DNA from: Alphaproteobacteria bacterium
GTDB taxonomy: Bacteria; Pseudomonadota; Alphaproteobacteria; Sphingomonadales; Emcibacteraceae
DNA length: 64,000 nt
Direction of reading: 5' to 3'
Assembly: GCA_030428615.1 (NCBI GenBank)
Contig: JAUIDN010000005.1
Span: forward strand, 90,916-154,915
The notes under the pieces were generated by a model. That model was given only the letters and a program-made list of their open reading frames with translations, had not been told where the DNA came from and searched no databases. Made by a program: the position numbers and the translations under genes. Shown piece after piece: positions 26,047-35,185 of the stretch (positions within the stretch are counted from its first letter, which is position 1; the number at the start of each line of letters is the position of its first letter).

Positions 26047-27669
26047 ATGAAACAAGCAGTTTTTTATTTATTTATTTTGATGCTATGCGTCATAAACCCT
26101 TCTTATTCCCAAGACCGGGAATTTGCCGGGTATGTCAGCTCAGCATCACCAGAAGCCACCAATGTTGGCGTCGAGATTCTTGAAAAAGGGGGGAACGCCT
26201 ATGATGCGGCAATTGCCGTTTCTCTGGCTCTTGGTGCAAGCGAACCCGCTGGATCCGGCGTATTCGGGCAAACCGTAATGCTGGTACAGCCGAAGGATGG
26301 CGAACCATTTGTTATTCATGGAACCACCCTATCCCCGGCGAATATTCCCGACACTGTCACAAGGGATCAATTGGTTGGCGGCAGAACGGCATCAACCATT
26401 CCGTCAAATTTAAAGGTCCTGTCATTCACCCATAAAAATTATGGCAGTGGCAATTTTAGCTGGGAGGAACTTGTAAATCCGACGGTTGAGCTTTACAGAA
26501 ACGGTTTTGTCGTCGGCCCTTTCAGATACCGGGCCTTTAGTCATTATGGCATGGGATTAAAAGAACAGAAGGAAGCCGCGGAAATATTTCTAAAGCCTGA
26601 TGGGTCCGCCTATCAAATTGGTGAGATCTTCCGCCAACCCAAAATGGCCGACACCCTTTCCCGAATTGCTAGGCTGGGCGCAGATGAATTTTATAAAGGC
26701 GATATTGCAAAAAAAATTGCTGCTGATATGGCCGAAAACGGCGGGTGGATAACCTATGAAGATCTTGCCACCTTCCCGGATCCGAAAATTGTTCCGGCGC
26801 TTAAATCCACCTACCGGGGGTATGATGTCATCTCCCTGCCACCGCCATTTGGTGGCTGGATCATGCTTCAGATATTAAACATACTTGAAACATCATCGCC
26901 AACAGCAATAAACAGTGATAACGCGCAGAGAAAGATCGCTTTGCTCAACGCTATGCGCCTTGGCCATGGCACAAGAGCACATGACCCGGTGCCAAGTTTC
27001 TATGACTATGATGACGACATCAGCATAAAGCTTTCAAAAGAAGAAGCGGCGCGAATGTATGAACAGTATAAAAAACAGGCCGGTGGTGAAACCACTCATT
27101 TTTCTGTGGTTGACGGAGAAGGCAACGCCATCGCCATCACTCAAAGTATCGATAATTATTTTGGTGGCTTGACGGTGCATCCTGAACTTGGCTTTTTATA
27201 CAACAATTACATGCAGTCTTTCAGGCTTAAGGATGACGGGTCACCGTATGTCCTTAAAGAAAATGAAATGCCGCTTAGTTCCATGACAGGAACGATTGTG
27301 AAAAAAGACGGCGAGCCGGTAATGGTTCTTGGAAGTCCCGCGAGCGCCCGTATTATTTCCGCTGTTGCGCAGGTAGCAAGCTATTGGATTGATGTGGATA
27401 AGGATGTCAAAAAAGCTGTGGACGCCTACAGGGTACATGTTGTGCCTGAGGACCGTGCCTATATCGAAGGTCCGAACATCTCCAATGATCTCTTGAAGGG
27501 GATCGCCGAGTATGGTTATAGTATCCGGCGACCGGCTTACGGTGTATCGGACAGCCAATATGACCCTTATTTCGGCGGCGTTCATGCGCTGGCCAAAGAA
27601 GGTGGACACTGGACCGGCGCCGCCGACCCAAGACGAGATGGCCTTGCGAAGGCAGCTTGGAAAAAATAA
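26047..27669 (+). CDS. Divergent gamma-glutamyltransferase-family Ntn-hydrolase
   Basis: This secreted protein of about 540 residues has a Sec signal (FYLFILMLCVINPSYSQ). The family fold is clear from VGVEILEKGGNAYDAAIAV near the N-terminus and from the autoprocessing/nucleophile threonine motif GETTHFSVVDGEGNAIAITQS around residue 350. Two active-site landmarks are altered. The D.RE.AP segment that holds the gamma-glutamyl carboxylate reads IHGTTLSPANI, and the oxyanion-hole PGGS reads PASA. A changed substrate is therefore likely. GGGGAG suits the ATG at 26047 better than the ATG at 26041. The 44-base gap suggests membership of the exporter operon. Confidence 0.85.
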   Translation: MKQAVFYLFILMLCVINPSYSQDREFAGYVSSASPEATNVGVEILEKGGNAYDAAIAVSLALGASEPAGSGVFGQTVMLVQPKDGEPFVIHGTTLSPANIPDTVTRDQLVGGRTASTIPSNLKVLSFTHKNYGSGNFSWEELVNPTVELYRNGFVVGPFRYRAFSHYGMGLKEQKEAAEIFLKPDGSAYQIGEIFRQPKMADTLSRIARLGADEFYKGDIAKKIAADMAENGGWITYEDLATFPDPKIVPALKSTYRGYDVISLPPPFGGWIMLQILNILETSSPTAINSDNAQRKIALLNAMRLGHGTRAHDPVPSFYDYDDDISIKLSKEEAARMYEQYKKQAGGETTHFSVVDGEGNAIAITQSIDNYFGGLTVHPELGFLYNNYMQSFRLKDDGSPYVLKENEMPLSSMTGTIVKKDGEPVMVLGSPASARIISAVAQVASYWIDVDKDVKKAVDAYRVHVVPEDRAYIEGPNISNDLLKGIAEYGYSIRRPAYGVSDSQYDPYFGGVHALAKEGGHWTGAADPRRDGLAKAAWKK

Positions 27670-27706
27670 TTAATATGAATAGTTTAGACCAATTGGACAA
27701 TTTAGA

Positions 27707-29371
27707 ATGAATAGTATCTTGAAATTATCACTCAGCCTGAGCATTTTTCTTGTTATGGCATGCGCCTCACCCGAACCTGAAGAAAAGGTCAGCAAAATTA
27801 TCACAAATGCCAACGTTTGGACAGGGGTCGACGCGCAACCCTGGGCCGAAACAATCGTGATTGATGAAGACCGCATCATAGCGGTCGGAGGTGCCGATCT
27901 TGCAGTACAATATTCTGCCAATGAAATGATTGATGCGGGTGGAAAACTTGTTGTCCCAGGTTTTATTGATAACCACACCCATTTCATGGATGGCTCTGCC
28001 TCCCTGCTTGGTATTAAAACCCAATACACAAAAAGTTCTCAGGAATTTATCGAAACCGTCAAAAACTATGCGGAAAATTCACCCGCGGGGGAATGGATCG
28101 CCGGGGGACTTTGGGATCACGAAGCATGGGAAGGCAATCTGCCTCATAAAGACTGGATTGATGAATTTACCGAGGATAAACCATTGTTCCTTCAGCGCAC
28201 TGATGGTCACATGGCATTGGCCAATTCCGCCACCCTTAAGCTTGCGGGTATAACAAAAGACACACCGGACCCCGAAGGTGGATTAATTGTCCGTGATGAA
28301 GATGGTGAACCAACAGGCGTCCTTAAAGACAATGCAATGAATGCAGTCTGGGCGGTCATGCCCGCATTGTCAGAAGAGCAGGCAGCACGGACATTCGACG
28401 CCGGGATTAAGGAAGCCCTGGAGAATGGCGTCACGCAGGTTCACAATATGAGCAACTGGGATAACATAGAAATTTTCAAAAAAGCTAAAGCGGACGGACG
28501 CCTGAAGATCCGTGCCTATTATTTCCCCCATATATCTAACCGTCACAAACTCGCGGAAATGATAAAGAACGAAGGCAAGGGTGACGAATGGCTGCGTTTC
28601 GGAGGGGTCAAAGAACTTGTTGACGGTTCACTCGGCAGTACAACTGCATGGTTCTATGAGCCTTACACGGACGAGCCCGATACAAACGGGTTTCCGCTGA
28701 TGCAGATGGATGCTCTAAAGAAAAGCCTTGCAGAAGCCCACGCTTATGGATTCCAGTTGGCGGTGCACGGGATTGGTGATCAGACAAATGATCAGATTTT
28801 AGCACTGTTTGATGAAATCGGCGTTTCCGGCAACCGTGCCCGCATCGAACACGCGCAGCATTTGACACCGGACGCAATCAAGAAATTCGCGGAACTTGGT
28901 GTTGTCCCATCGGTACAACCCTATCACGCCATTGACGATGGTAGATGGGCGGAAAAACGCATCGGTAAAGAGCGTCTTGCGGGCACCTACCCCTTTAAGT
29001 CACTTTTCGACGCCGGGGCCACCGTAACATTCGGCTCTGACTGGTCGGTTGCACCGCTTGAGCCGCTCAGTGGCATCTACGCGGCGGTAACACGCCGGAC
29101 ACTGGATGGTAAAAACCCTGATGGTTGGGTACCGGAACAGAAAATTACTGTGGAACAAGCGGTTAAGGCGTATACAATTAACAATGCATGGGCAGGATTT
29201 CAGGAAAACGACCTCGGTACAATAGAGGCAGGTAAACTTGCCGATCTTGTTGTCATAAGTGATAATATCTTCGAAATTGCACCGGAAAATATTAAAGACA
29301 CCAAAGTGTTGATGACGATGGTTGGTGGACAGGTTATGTATTCAATTATAAATGATACTACAGGTAACTAA
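27707..29371 (+). CDS. YtcJ-like amidohydrolase lipoprotein
   Basis: This 554-residue protein starts with a lipoprotein signal (IFLVMAC; lipobox LVMAC with Cys at about 19). A metal-dependent amidohydrolase of the YtcJ/TIM-barrel type follows: PGFIDNHTHFMDG (HxH metal site), VDGSLGSTTAWFYEP, AVHGIGDQTND, RIEHAQHL and FGSDWSVAPLEP (the final metal Asp). It would act in the periplasm, anchored to a membrane. Members hydrolyse amides, carbamates or related compounds and the substrate cannot be told. It follows the gamma-glutamyltransferase-like gene by 37 bases on the same strand, so both may process the same amide-containing compounds. Its end overlaps the convergent membrane gene by 14 bases. 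Confidence 0.85.
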   Translation: MNSILKLSLSLSIFLVMACASPEPEEKVSKIITNANVWTGVDAQPWAETIVIDEDRIIAVGGADLAVQYSANEMIDAGGKLVVPGFIDNHTHFMDGSASLLGIKTQYTKSSQEFIETVKNYAENSPAGEWIAGGLWDHEAWEGNLPHKDWIDEFTEDKPLFLQRTDGHMALANSATLKLAGITKDTPDPEGGLIVRDEDGEPTGVLKDNAMNAVWAVMPALSEEQAARTFDAGIKEALENGVTQVHNMSNWDNIEIFKKAKADGRLKIRAYYFPHISNRHKLAEMIKNEGKGDEWLRFGGVKELVDGSLGSTTAWFYEPYTDEPDTNGFPLMQMDALKKSLAEAHAYGFQLAVHGIGDQTNDQILALFDEIGVSGNRARIEHAQHLTPDAIKKFAELGVVPSVQPYHAIDDGRWAEKRIGKERLAGTYPFKSLFDAGATVTFGSDWSVAPLEPLSGIYAAVTRRTLDGKNPDGWVPEQKITVEQAVKAYTINNAWAGFQENDLGTIEAGKLADLVVISDNIFEIAPENIKDTKVLMTMVGGQVMYSIINDTTGN

Positions 29372-30527
29372 GCCACCATTGTTTGTGGGTTCGGCGGTAT
29401 TCGCCGAACCATTTACACGGGAAATAAAACAACAGAACAATAAAGACTGTCACCAGATACCATCTGAGCATGCTTGGCTCATAAGCCGCTGACCAGGACG
29501 AGTGGCTGCGAAATGAAGAACTGTCCGTCCGGTAATAGAAGTAGTAAAGAATATAGGACGATATATGAACGAGCGGCAGATGCAGAATATAAAACAAAAA
29601 TGGTGTTTTCCCATAAACCTGTAAAAAATCACCCATTTTTCCGGTCATTCTGTCCATATACGGCATAAGGATAAGTGACGGCCCCAGCGTCATGAGCAAA
29701 AACAGCAATGATGGCGGATATTTTTCTGTGTTTAAAAACGACATAACCGTATATGCGAATCCACGTTCCTGTATTTCCCACGGCGTGCTATCACCGTATA
29801 TGTTCAAAAATCTAAGCACAATGAACAAGATGACTGTACCGCCACCAATTTTCAGCAAATCTTTATGCCGTTGTTCCACAGGCTTTGTGAATATTGTACC
29901 CATTACGTAACCGAGAGCCATCACCCCGATCCAAGGTATGCAGGGGTAACCCGCAAGAAAACCCCTAATCGGAAGTGAGGGTGTCGTAACATAGGTTTGA
30001 TTATGCAGAATATTCCACAGCCAATAAAAATCACCAAATATTTCTGGCTTAACACCATCCAGTAAATTGTGTCCAAAAATCATGACGAGGCTGATTACAA
30101 GGATCACCTTCTTCGGAAGATGAATAAACCCGGCAAGGCAAATCATGCTAATACCAATGGTCCAGATAACCTGCAAGTAAAAGGAGTCATAAGTCCATAA
30201 TTGCCATGCGAAACTAATCCAGGTAACCTCAACCAATATCAACCAAACCCCACGACTTATAAGAAATTTCGAGAATTGTTTTTTCTCCATCCCTTTTGCT
30301 GTCATATGCAGATAGGTACTGACCCCAGATAGAAAAACAAACACTGGCGCACAAAAATGTGTAATCCAGCGGCTATAGAAAAGCGCCGCATAGGTTTGTT
30401 CAAGGTTTTCCGGAGAAAAGTTTGTAAATGACCAAAAATCCCGTACATGATCAAGTGCCATTAAGATCATTACAAGCCCCCTCAACACGTCAATTGAGAG
30501 TATCCTGTTTTTCACATTATCCGACAT
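29358..30527 (-). CDS. DUF1624 / heparan-alpha-glucosaminide N-acetyltransferase-like membrane protein
   Basis: This 389-residue multi-pass protein opens with the family signature RILSIDVLRGLVMILMALDHVRDF, in which the His of the LDH motif is the presumed acyl-handling residue. About ten hydrophobic segments follow, including FCAPVFVFLSGVST and GFLAGYPCIPWIGVMALGYV. Related proteins transfer acyl groups across the membrane to sugars. The substrate is not evident. It is a single gene, convergent with the amidohydrolase, with about 100 bases of AT-rich sequence between its start and the divergent patatin gene. Confidence 0.8.
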   Translation of the reverse strand: MSDNVKNRILSIDVLRGLVMILMALDHVRDFWSFTNFSPENLEQTYAALFYSRWITHFCAPVFVFLSGVSTYLHMTAKGMEKKQFSKFLISRGVWLILVEVTWISFAWQLWTYDSFYLQVIWTIGISMICLAGFIHLPKKVILVISLVMIFGHNLLDGVKPEIFGDFYWLWNILHNQTYVTTPSLPIRGFLAGYPCIPWIGVMALGYVMGTIFTKPVEQRHKDLLKIGGGTVILFIVLRFLNIYGDSTPWEIQERGFAYTVMSFLNTEKYPPSLLFLLMTLGPSLILMPYMDRMTGKMGDFLQVYGKTPFLFYILHLPLVHISSYILYYFYYRTDSSSFRSHSSWSAAYEPSMLRWYLVTVFIVLLFYFPCKWFGEYRRTHKQWWLSYL

Positions 30528-30631
30528 TTGACTATTCCCTGATATTATTTTATCGCAATATAGCAGAAAACAATCTACCTTTCGAATGGTAACATATTTA
30601 CCAGAATCGTGAGATCTGTTTAGATTATAAA

Positions 30632-32857
30632 ATGAACAAAATTATTATATATATTCAGCTCATAGTCGCCCTAACCTTAGCACCATTAATGGCTATTGCA
30701 TCAAAAGCGCAAACCGATGACGAGAAAAGACCGAAAATAGGTCTCGTATTATCAGGTGGCGGCGCACGTGGTGCGGCACATGTCGGGGTTCTGAAAGTGT
30801 TGGAAGAAAACAGGATCCCCATTGACATGATCGCCGGAACCAGCTTTGGCGCGATCGTCGGCGGACTATACGCATCCGGATATTCTGCTGAAGAATTAGA
30901 AAATATTTTACAGGACATTGATTGGGAAGCAACACTTTCGAACGACGCACCGCGGAGGCAAAAATCTTTCCGTCGCAAACAGGATGACAGCGGGTTTTTG
31001 ATTAAATTCAAACTGGGAATAAAAAATTGGAAGATCAATTTACCGAGCGGTCTGATAAATCCGAATAATTTACGCTTGACGTTGCGAGACATAGTTGGTG
31101 ACAAATCAACCTATAAAGATTTCGACAGTCTTCCGATACCCTTTCGGGCTGTAGCAACAGATCTTCAAACAGGTGAAGAGGTAATCCTGCGTGATGGTGA
31201 TTTATCATTTGCGTTGGTATCAAGTATGGCCGTCCCCGCACTGTTCCCGCCTGTCGAATATAAAGACACACTTTTGGTTGACGGTGGTATTGTTAATAAT
31301 ATTCCAATTAATATCGCCCGCAAAATGGGGGCAGATTATGTGATCGTTGTTGATGTAACTGAAAATATGCTCAAAAAAGAGGAGCTGAATACCTTTGCAT
31401 CGGTATTAGACCAGATCACAATGATCCAAACGCACCACGCCGCAAACGAACAATTGAAAACACTCAATGACCAGGACGTTCTGATCCGACCGGATCTGGG
31501 AAAAATGAGTATGATCAATTTTGGTGAAACATTGGATTCGATCCCCCTTGGTAGCGAAGCCGCAATGCGGGAACTCACCAGATTAAAAAGATTTTCTGTC
31601 GATAGTGAACAATGGCAAACCTACCTTAAATCAAAAAAACATAAGGTCGTCGAGAATGAGCAGGTTGACTTCATCCGGGTCAAAAATGATAGCGATATTT
31701 CAAACGAAGTTATCATGTCACATATCACCGCGAAGTCGGGCGATACTCTTGATCGTAAAAAACTCAATGAAGATCTGACCGGATTATATGGGCTCGGGTT
31801 ATTTGACGAAGTAAACTACAGTAACGTTACCCAAAATGGCGAACACGGCTTGGAAATAATAGCAAAACAACGCCAAAATGGTGAGGATTATTTTCGTTTT
31901 GGATTGGCCCTACAGGATAATTTCGAAGGCGAGAGTGGCTATCAGCTCGCAGCCGGTTTTACAAATCTGGCGATAAATGAACGTGGAGGGGAACTGCAAG
32001 CCCTTTTTAAAATCGGCGAAGAATTTGGACTAGCGTCGGAAATTTATCAACCTATTGATTATAAGGGGAAATATTATGTTTACGGTGACGCCGCAGGTAT
32101 CAAATATAATAGAAACATTTTGGCCAATAATAGCGACCAAATAGTCAATCAGGTGAGAATTTCAACGGCGCAATTCGAAACAGGGCTTGGGCGAAATTTT
32201 GGAAACTGGGCGACGTTTCGTGTTGGACTTCAGAAATCATATTCATCCATAGTCGGTCGCGTCGGTTTCCCGGAAAGTGTAAAGATAAATGTGGATGGAA
32301 CCTATCTGACAGCTTTATTTTCAGCCGATACACTTGACGCTGTGGAATTTCCCCGGTCAGGTTTAGCAGTGGATGTCGTTTATGAAAATAGTCTGTCATT
32401 ATTTGGTGGAGATGGTAGAATCGATTCCATGAGAGCTTCAATGTATGCCCCCTATTCTTGGGGAAAAAACACGATTGGAGTTAGCGCGAGGGCCGTCACA
32501 TCATTTAATGGAAGCCCCAATGAGGTTGACATATTTTCACTGGGAGGATTTTTGGCATTAACGGCCTATGCACCTGGACAGATAACCGGAAACCACGGTG
32601 GCGTGGCAACCTTAATCTACTACAGAAGGGTTTCGGGTGACGCAAGGAATATAGCTGGCACCCCGATTTATATTGGTGGTACGATAGAAGCCGGAAATGC
32701 GTGGAACAGAAGTTCCGATATTAGTCTGGGCGACCTAAAATGGAGTTCAAGTCTTTTTGTTGGTGCGGACACATTACTTGGCCCCGTGTACTTAGGGGGT
32801 GGAATTGGGGACGGCGGACAGGCTTCTGCATTCCTTTATGTGGGACAGTTATTTTAG
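30632..32857 (+). CDS. Patatin-like phospholipase fused to an outer-membrane barrel (PlpD/RssA type)
   Basis: This 741-residue protein has a signal peptide (LIVALTLAPLMAIASKA). A patatin domain follows at about residues 30-330: oxyanion loop GGGARGAAHVG, nucleophile GTSFG and catalytic Asp in VDGGIVNN. A POTRA-like segment at about 340-410 (FIRVKNDSDISNEVI) and a C-terminal Omp85-like beta-barrel at about 420-741 complete it, ending in an aromatic residue (YVGQLF). This layout is the type Vd secretion/PlpD architecture, in which the barrel holds or exports a phospholipase A. The catalytic dyad is intact. It is followed by an aminotransferase gene after 16 bases. Confidence 0.9.
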   Translation: MNKIIIYIQLIVALTLAPLMAIASKAQTDDEKRPKIGLVLSGGGARGAAHVGVLKVLEENRIPIDMIAGTSFGAIVGGLYASGYSAEELENILQDIDWEATLSNDAPRRQKSFRRKQDDSGFLIKFKLGIKNWKINLPSGLINPNNLRLTLRDIVGDKSTYKDFDSLPIPFRAVATDLQTGEEVILRDGDLSFALVSSMAVPALFPPVEYKDTLLVDGGIVNNIPINIARKMGADYVIVVDVTENMLKKEELNTFASVLDQITMIQTHHAANEQLKTLNDQDVLIRPDLGKMSMINFGETLDSIPLGSEAAMRELTRLKRFSVDSEQWQTYLKSKKHKVVENEQVDFIRVKNDSDISNEVIMSHITAKSGDTLDRKKLNEDLTGLYGLGLFDEVNYSNVTQNGEHGLEIIAKQRQNGEDYFRFGLALQDNFEGESGYQLAAGFTNLAINERGGELQALFKIGEEFGLASEIYQPIDYKGKYYVYGDAAGIKYNRNILANNSDQIVNQVRISTAQFETGLGRNFGNWATFRVGLQKSYSSIVGRVGFPESVKINVDGTYLTALFSADTLDAVEFPRSGLAVDVVYENSLSLFGGDGRIDSMRASMYAPYSWGKNTIGVSARAVTSFNGSPNEVDIFSLGGFLALTAYAPGQITGNHGGVATLIYYRRVSGDARNIAGTPIYIGGTIEAGNAWNRSSDISLGDLKWSSSLFVGADTLLGPVYLGGGIGDGGQASAFLYVGQLF

Positions 32858-32873
32858 AAGAAAAGGATATATC

Positions 32874-33995
32874 ATGAAAATAAAAGAATTCGGTGTTGAA
32901 ATCTGGATGAATGACCATGAGAATAACTGCGATTATAATCTGGCAGAAACCTGCGTGGAATCGCTCACTGTAGACCAACTTCTTGAAATAACAGGAAAAA
33001 AGGAAACAATACTCGCGGAACTTCTCCCGCTTAAAATGACCTATGGTGACATCAGGGGTTCAATAAGATTACGAAACAGCATCGCAACACTTTATGATAA
33101 CCAGAAAACCGAAAATATAATTGTTACACATGGTGCGATTGGCGCAAACGCCCTGCTTTATGAAACACTTGTTTCGCCTGATGACGAAGTGGTCTCTATC
33201 GTTCCCATATATCAACAACATTATTCAATCCCGGAAAGTTATGGTGCTAACGTTAAGGTTCTGAAACTTAAAGAAGAAAATAACTTCCTGCCGGACTTGA
33301 ATGAACTTAAAAGCCTCGTCAGTGCGAAAACAAGGTTAATCGCGATTAATAATCCCAATAACCCTACGGGCGCCTTAATGAACGAAGACATGCTAAATAA
33401 AATATCCGACATTGCCCGGACATGTGATGCTTACCTGCTAAGTGATGAAGTCTACCGCGGCACTGACCAGGAAGGCGACGGATACACAAAATCTGTAGCG
33501 GACATCTATGAAAAGGGAATAAGCACATCCAGCATGTCAAAATCATTCTCGCTTGCGGGATTACGTCTGGGTTGGATTGCGGGTCCCGAAGAAGTCATAG
33601 AGGAAGTATCCATCCACCGGGACTACAACACCATAAGCGTTGGTGTTCTGGATGACCATTTTGCAGCAATAGCCCTTGAAAATAAAGGTAAAATTATCAC
33701 CAGAAGCCAGAATATCACAAGAACAAATTTAAAAGCACTGGATGAATGGGTGTCAAATGAACCTCTGATTTCATACGTAAAACCGAAATCAGGGACAACG
33801 GCATTGTTGGAATATCATCTTGAAATGAGTTCGCGTGATTTCTGTATCAGACTGCTTAAACAAACCGGTGTACTGCTGACACCGGGAAGCGCTATGGATA
33901 TGGAAGGTTATGTGCGGATCGGTTACGCCAACAACACAGATATATTGCGGGACGGACTTAAAAAATTATCGGAATTTTTGGCCAATCCACGATAA
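32874..33995 (+). CDS. PLP-dependent aminotransferase (class I/II fold)
   Basis: It has 373 residues from the ATG at 32874, which has AAAAGGA upstream. The ORF track start at 32799 lies inside the patatin gene and its first 25 residues are not family-like. Fold-type I motifs are present: NNPNNPTG, SDEVYRG (PLP-ring Asp and Tyr) and STSSMSKSFSLAGLRLGW with the Schiff-base Lys. The opening FGVEIWMNDHENNCDYNLAETC resembles the branch that includes capreomycidine synthase-like enzymes, but no arginine-hydroxylase gene is nearby and I do not assign that reaction. The substrate is unknown. Confidence 0.85.
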   Translation: MKIKEFGVEIWMNDHENNCDYNLAETCVESLTVDQLLEITGKKETILAELLPLKMTYGDIRGSIRLRNSIATLYDNQKTENIIVTHGAIGANALLYETLVSPDDEVVSIVPIYQQHYSIPESYGANVKVLKLKEENNFLPDLNELKSLVSAKTRLIAINNPNNPTGALMNEDMLNKISDIARTCDAYLLSDEVYRGTDQEGDGYTKSVADIYEKGISTSSMSKSFSLAGLRLGWIAGPEEVIEEVSIHRDYNTISVGVLDDHFAAIALENKGKIITRSQNITRTNLKALDEWVSNEPLISYVKPKSGTTALLEYHLEMSSRDFCIRLLKQTGVLLTPGSAMDMEGYVRIGYANNTDILRDGLKKLSEFLANPR

Positions 33996-34011
33996 GCATT
34001 ATACAAAAAAA

Positions 34012-34034
34012 GCGGCAAGCATTAAGCTTGCCGC
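34012..34034 (-). terminator. Rho-independent terminator of the MddA/diiron cluster
   Basis: The 9-bp stem GCGGCAAGC/GCTTGCCGC (34012-34020 with 34026-34034) encloses a 5-base loop. A run of seven A residues on the left becomes a T-tract in minus-strand transcripts. It therefore ends transcription coming from the small ORF at 34111-34332 rather than from the plus-strand aminotransferase. Confidence 0.8.
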
Positions 34035-34110
34035 CTTAAAGGTTTAATGAGCGTATATTGTTGTGTTGTTTGCCTTTTTAAATAGCGCTTCTCCGGCCCC
34101 ATTGTTATTT

Positions 34111-34332
34111 TTATTTGGCACTCACTTCACCGACCTTGTTGCATTTGCTTTCATAGATGGGCCAATTATCATTTGCCGGTCTATTGGCATAATTCTTCAC
34201 TAGATCAATGATACTATGTTTATTCGTCTTTTCGCCAAAAACGTAAGTTAAAAGCTCAACAACATCTTGAATTTCATACATAAATTCATCAGAAATGCTT
34301 TCAAACCTTTTTTCTTCGATAGGATTTTTCAT
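34111..34332 (-). CDS. Small hypothetical protein (73 aa)
   Basis: This is an acidic, soluble 73-residue ORF (MKNPIEEKRFESISDEFMYE...). It sits 23 bases behind the MddA-like gene and ahead of a good minus-strand terminator, so it lies inside a transcribed unit. I recognise no domain. A central helical stretch (MYEIQDVVELLTYVFGEK) and a single cysteine near the end are the only notable points. The ribosome binding site (GAAAG) is weak. Its place between the last known gene and the terminator is the main argument that it is real. Confidence 0.5.
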   Translation of the reverse strand: MKNPIEEKRFESISDEFMYEIQDVVELLTYVFGEKTNKHSIIDLVKNYANRPANDNWPIYESKCNKVGEVSAK

Positions 34333-34355
34333 TTTCTAATCTTTCACGATTTATT

Positions 34356-35129
34356 CTATTCAGTGTCTAAAGCGGGATTACGGCCCGTTTTTTTCAAAGT
34401 GGGCAGAAGTGCCGGTACATTCTGTTGATATGCCTGATACCGGCTACCAAGTTCCTGAACCAATTTCTTTTCTTCGAAACGAATTCCAACCAACAGGTAA
34501 GCGGTCATTGAAGCGGCGAAAACCAGATGTCCGACAGTCATCGTAGGAATAGCCCAGACGGCGATGAAATAACCCGTCATCATTGGGTGCCTGACAAGCT
34601 TATAAAGGGATGGTGTTACAAAACGGATGATCCCGTCATAATCGCGCCCTAAAACCTGCTTAAGGCCAAATAGATGCCAATGATCAATGAGGAACGTCGC
34701 GAGGAACAGGATACACCAACCAGCGACAAACAGACCCCAAATAATCCACTGCGCCCATAGAGCATCAACCTGCCATACAACAATATCAATGGAGCGCCAT
34801 TGCCACATTAAAAATGCCAACGCGATTGTTGATAAAGCCACATAAAGCGGCCTTTCATAATATGCCGGTATAAACCTCGTAATCCATGCTTTGAATGTCG
34901 GATCAGCCATGATGGTATGCTGAATAGCAAACAAGGCAACCAAGCCAATATCAATCAGGATGGATGAAAAAAGTGATCCCTCACGCGCTGCATCAACACT
35001 GATTGGAACAAAGATGTCACCAACAAACGCGATGTGGTAATTAAATACCACCAAAAATGAGAGATAAGATATAAAGCCAAATAGAATGGCCATAACTGAA
35101 GTTTGTTTTTTTTGTTTAAGTTTTGTCAT
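34356..35129 (-). CDS. mddA: Methanethiol S-methyltransferase (MddA-like)
   Basis: This 257-residue integral membrane protein of the NnrU/isoprenylcysteine-methyltransferase superfamily has about six hydrophobic segments. The C-terminal SAM-binding signature is LVRHPMMTGYFIAVWAIPTMTVGHLVFA, followed by GIRFEEKKLVQELGSRYQAYQQNVP. The long N-terminal extension, the HPMMTG form and the GHL segment match MddA, which methylates methanethiol to dimethyl sulfide. It lies between a diiron oxygenase-like gene and a small ORF on the same strand and has a clear AGGA site. General NnrU-type methyltransferases are the alternative call. Confidence 0.72.
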   Translation of the reverse strand: MTKLKQKKQTSVMAILFGFISYLSFLVVFNYHIAFVGDIFVPISVDAAREGSLFSSILIDIGLVALFAIQHTIMADPTFKAWITRFIPAYYERPLYVALSTIALAFLMWQWRSIDIVVWQVDALWAQWIIWGLFVAGWCILFLATFLIDHWHLFGLKQVLGRDYDGIIRFVTPSLYKLVRHPMMTGYFIAVWAIPTMTVGHLVFAASMTAYLLVGIRFEEKKLVQELGSRYQAYQQNVPALLPTLKKTGRNPALDTE

Positions 35130-35185
35130 TTTCTTGTCCTTTAACTGATAGGTACTGTTATTTGAGAAGAGTTTTGGATTTCTAT

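Noticed and set aside
32799-32873. Upstream extension of the aminotransferase ORF
   Set aside because: It lies inside the patatin gene, lacks a ribosome binding site and is not family-like; the ATG at 32874 has AAAAGGA before it.
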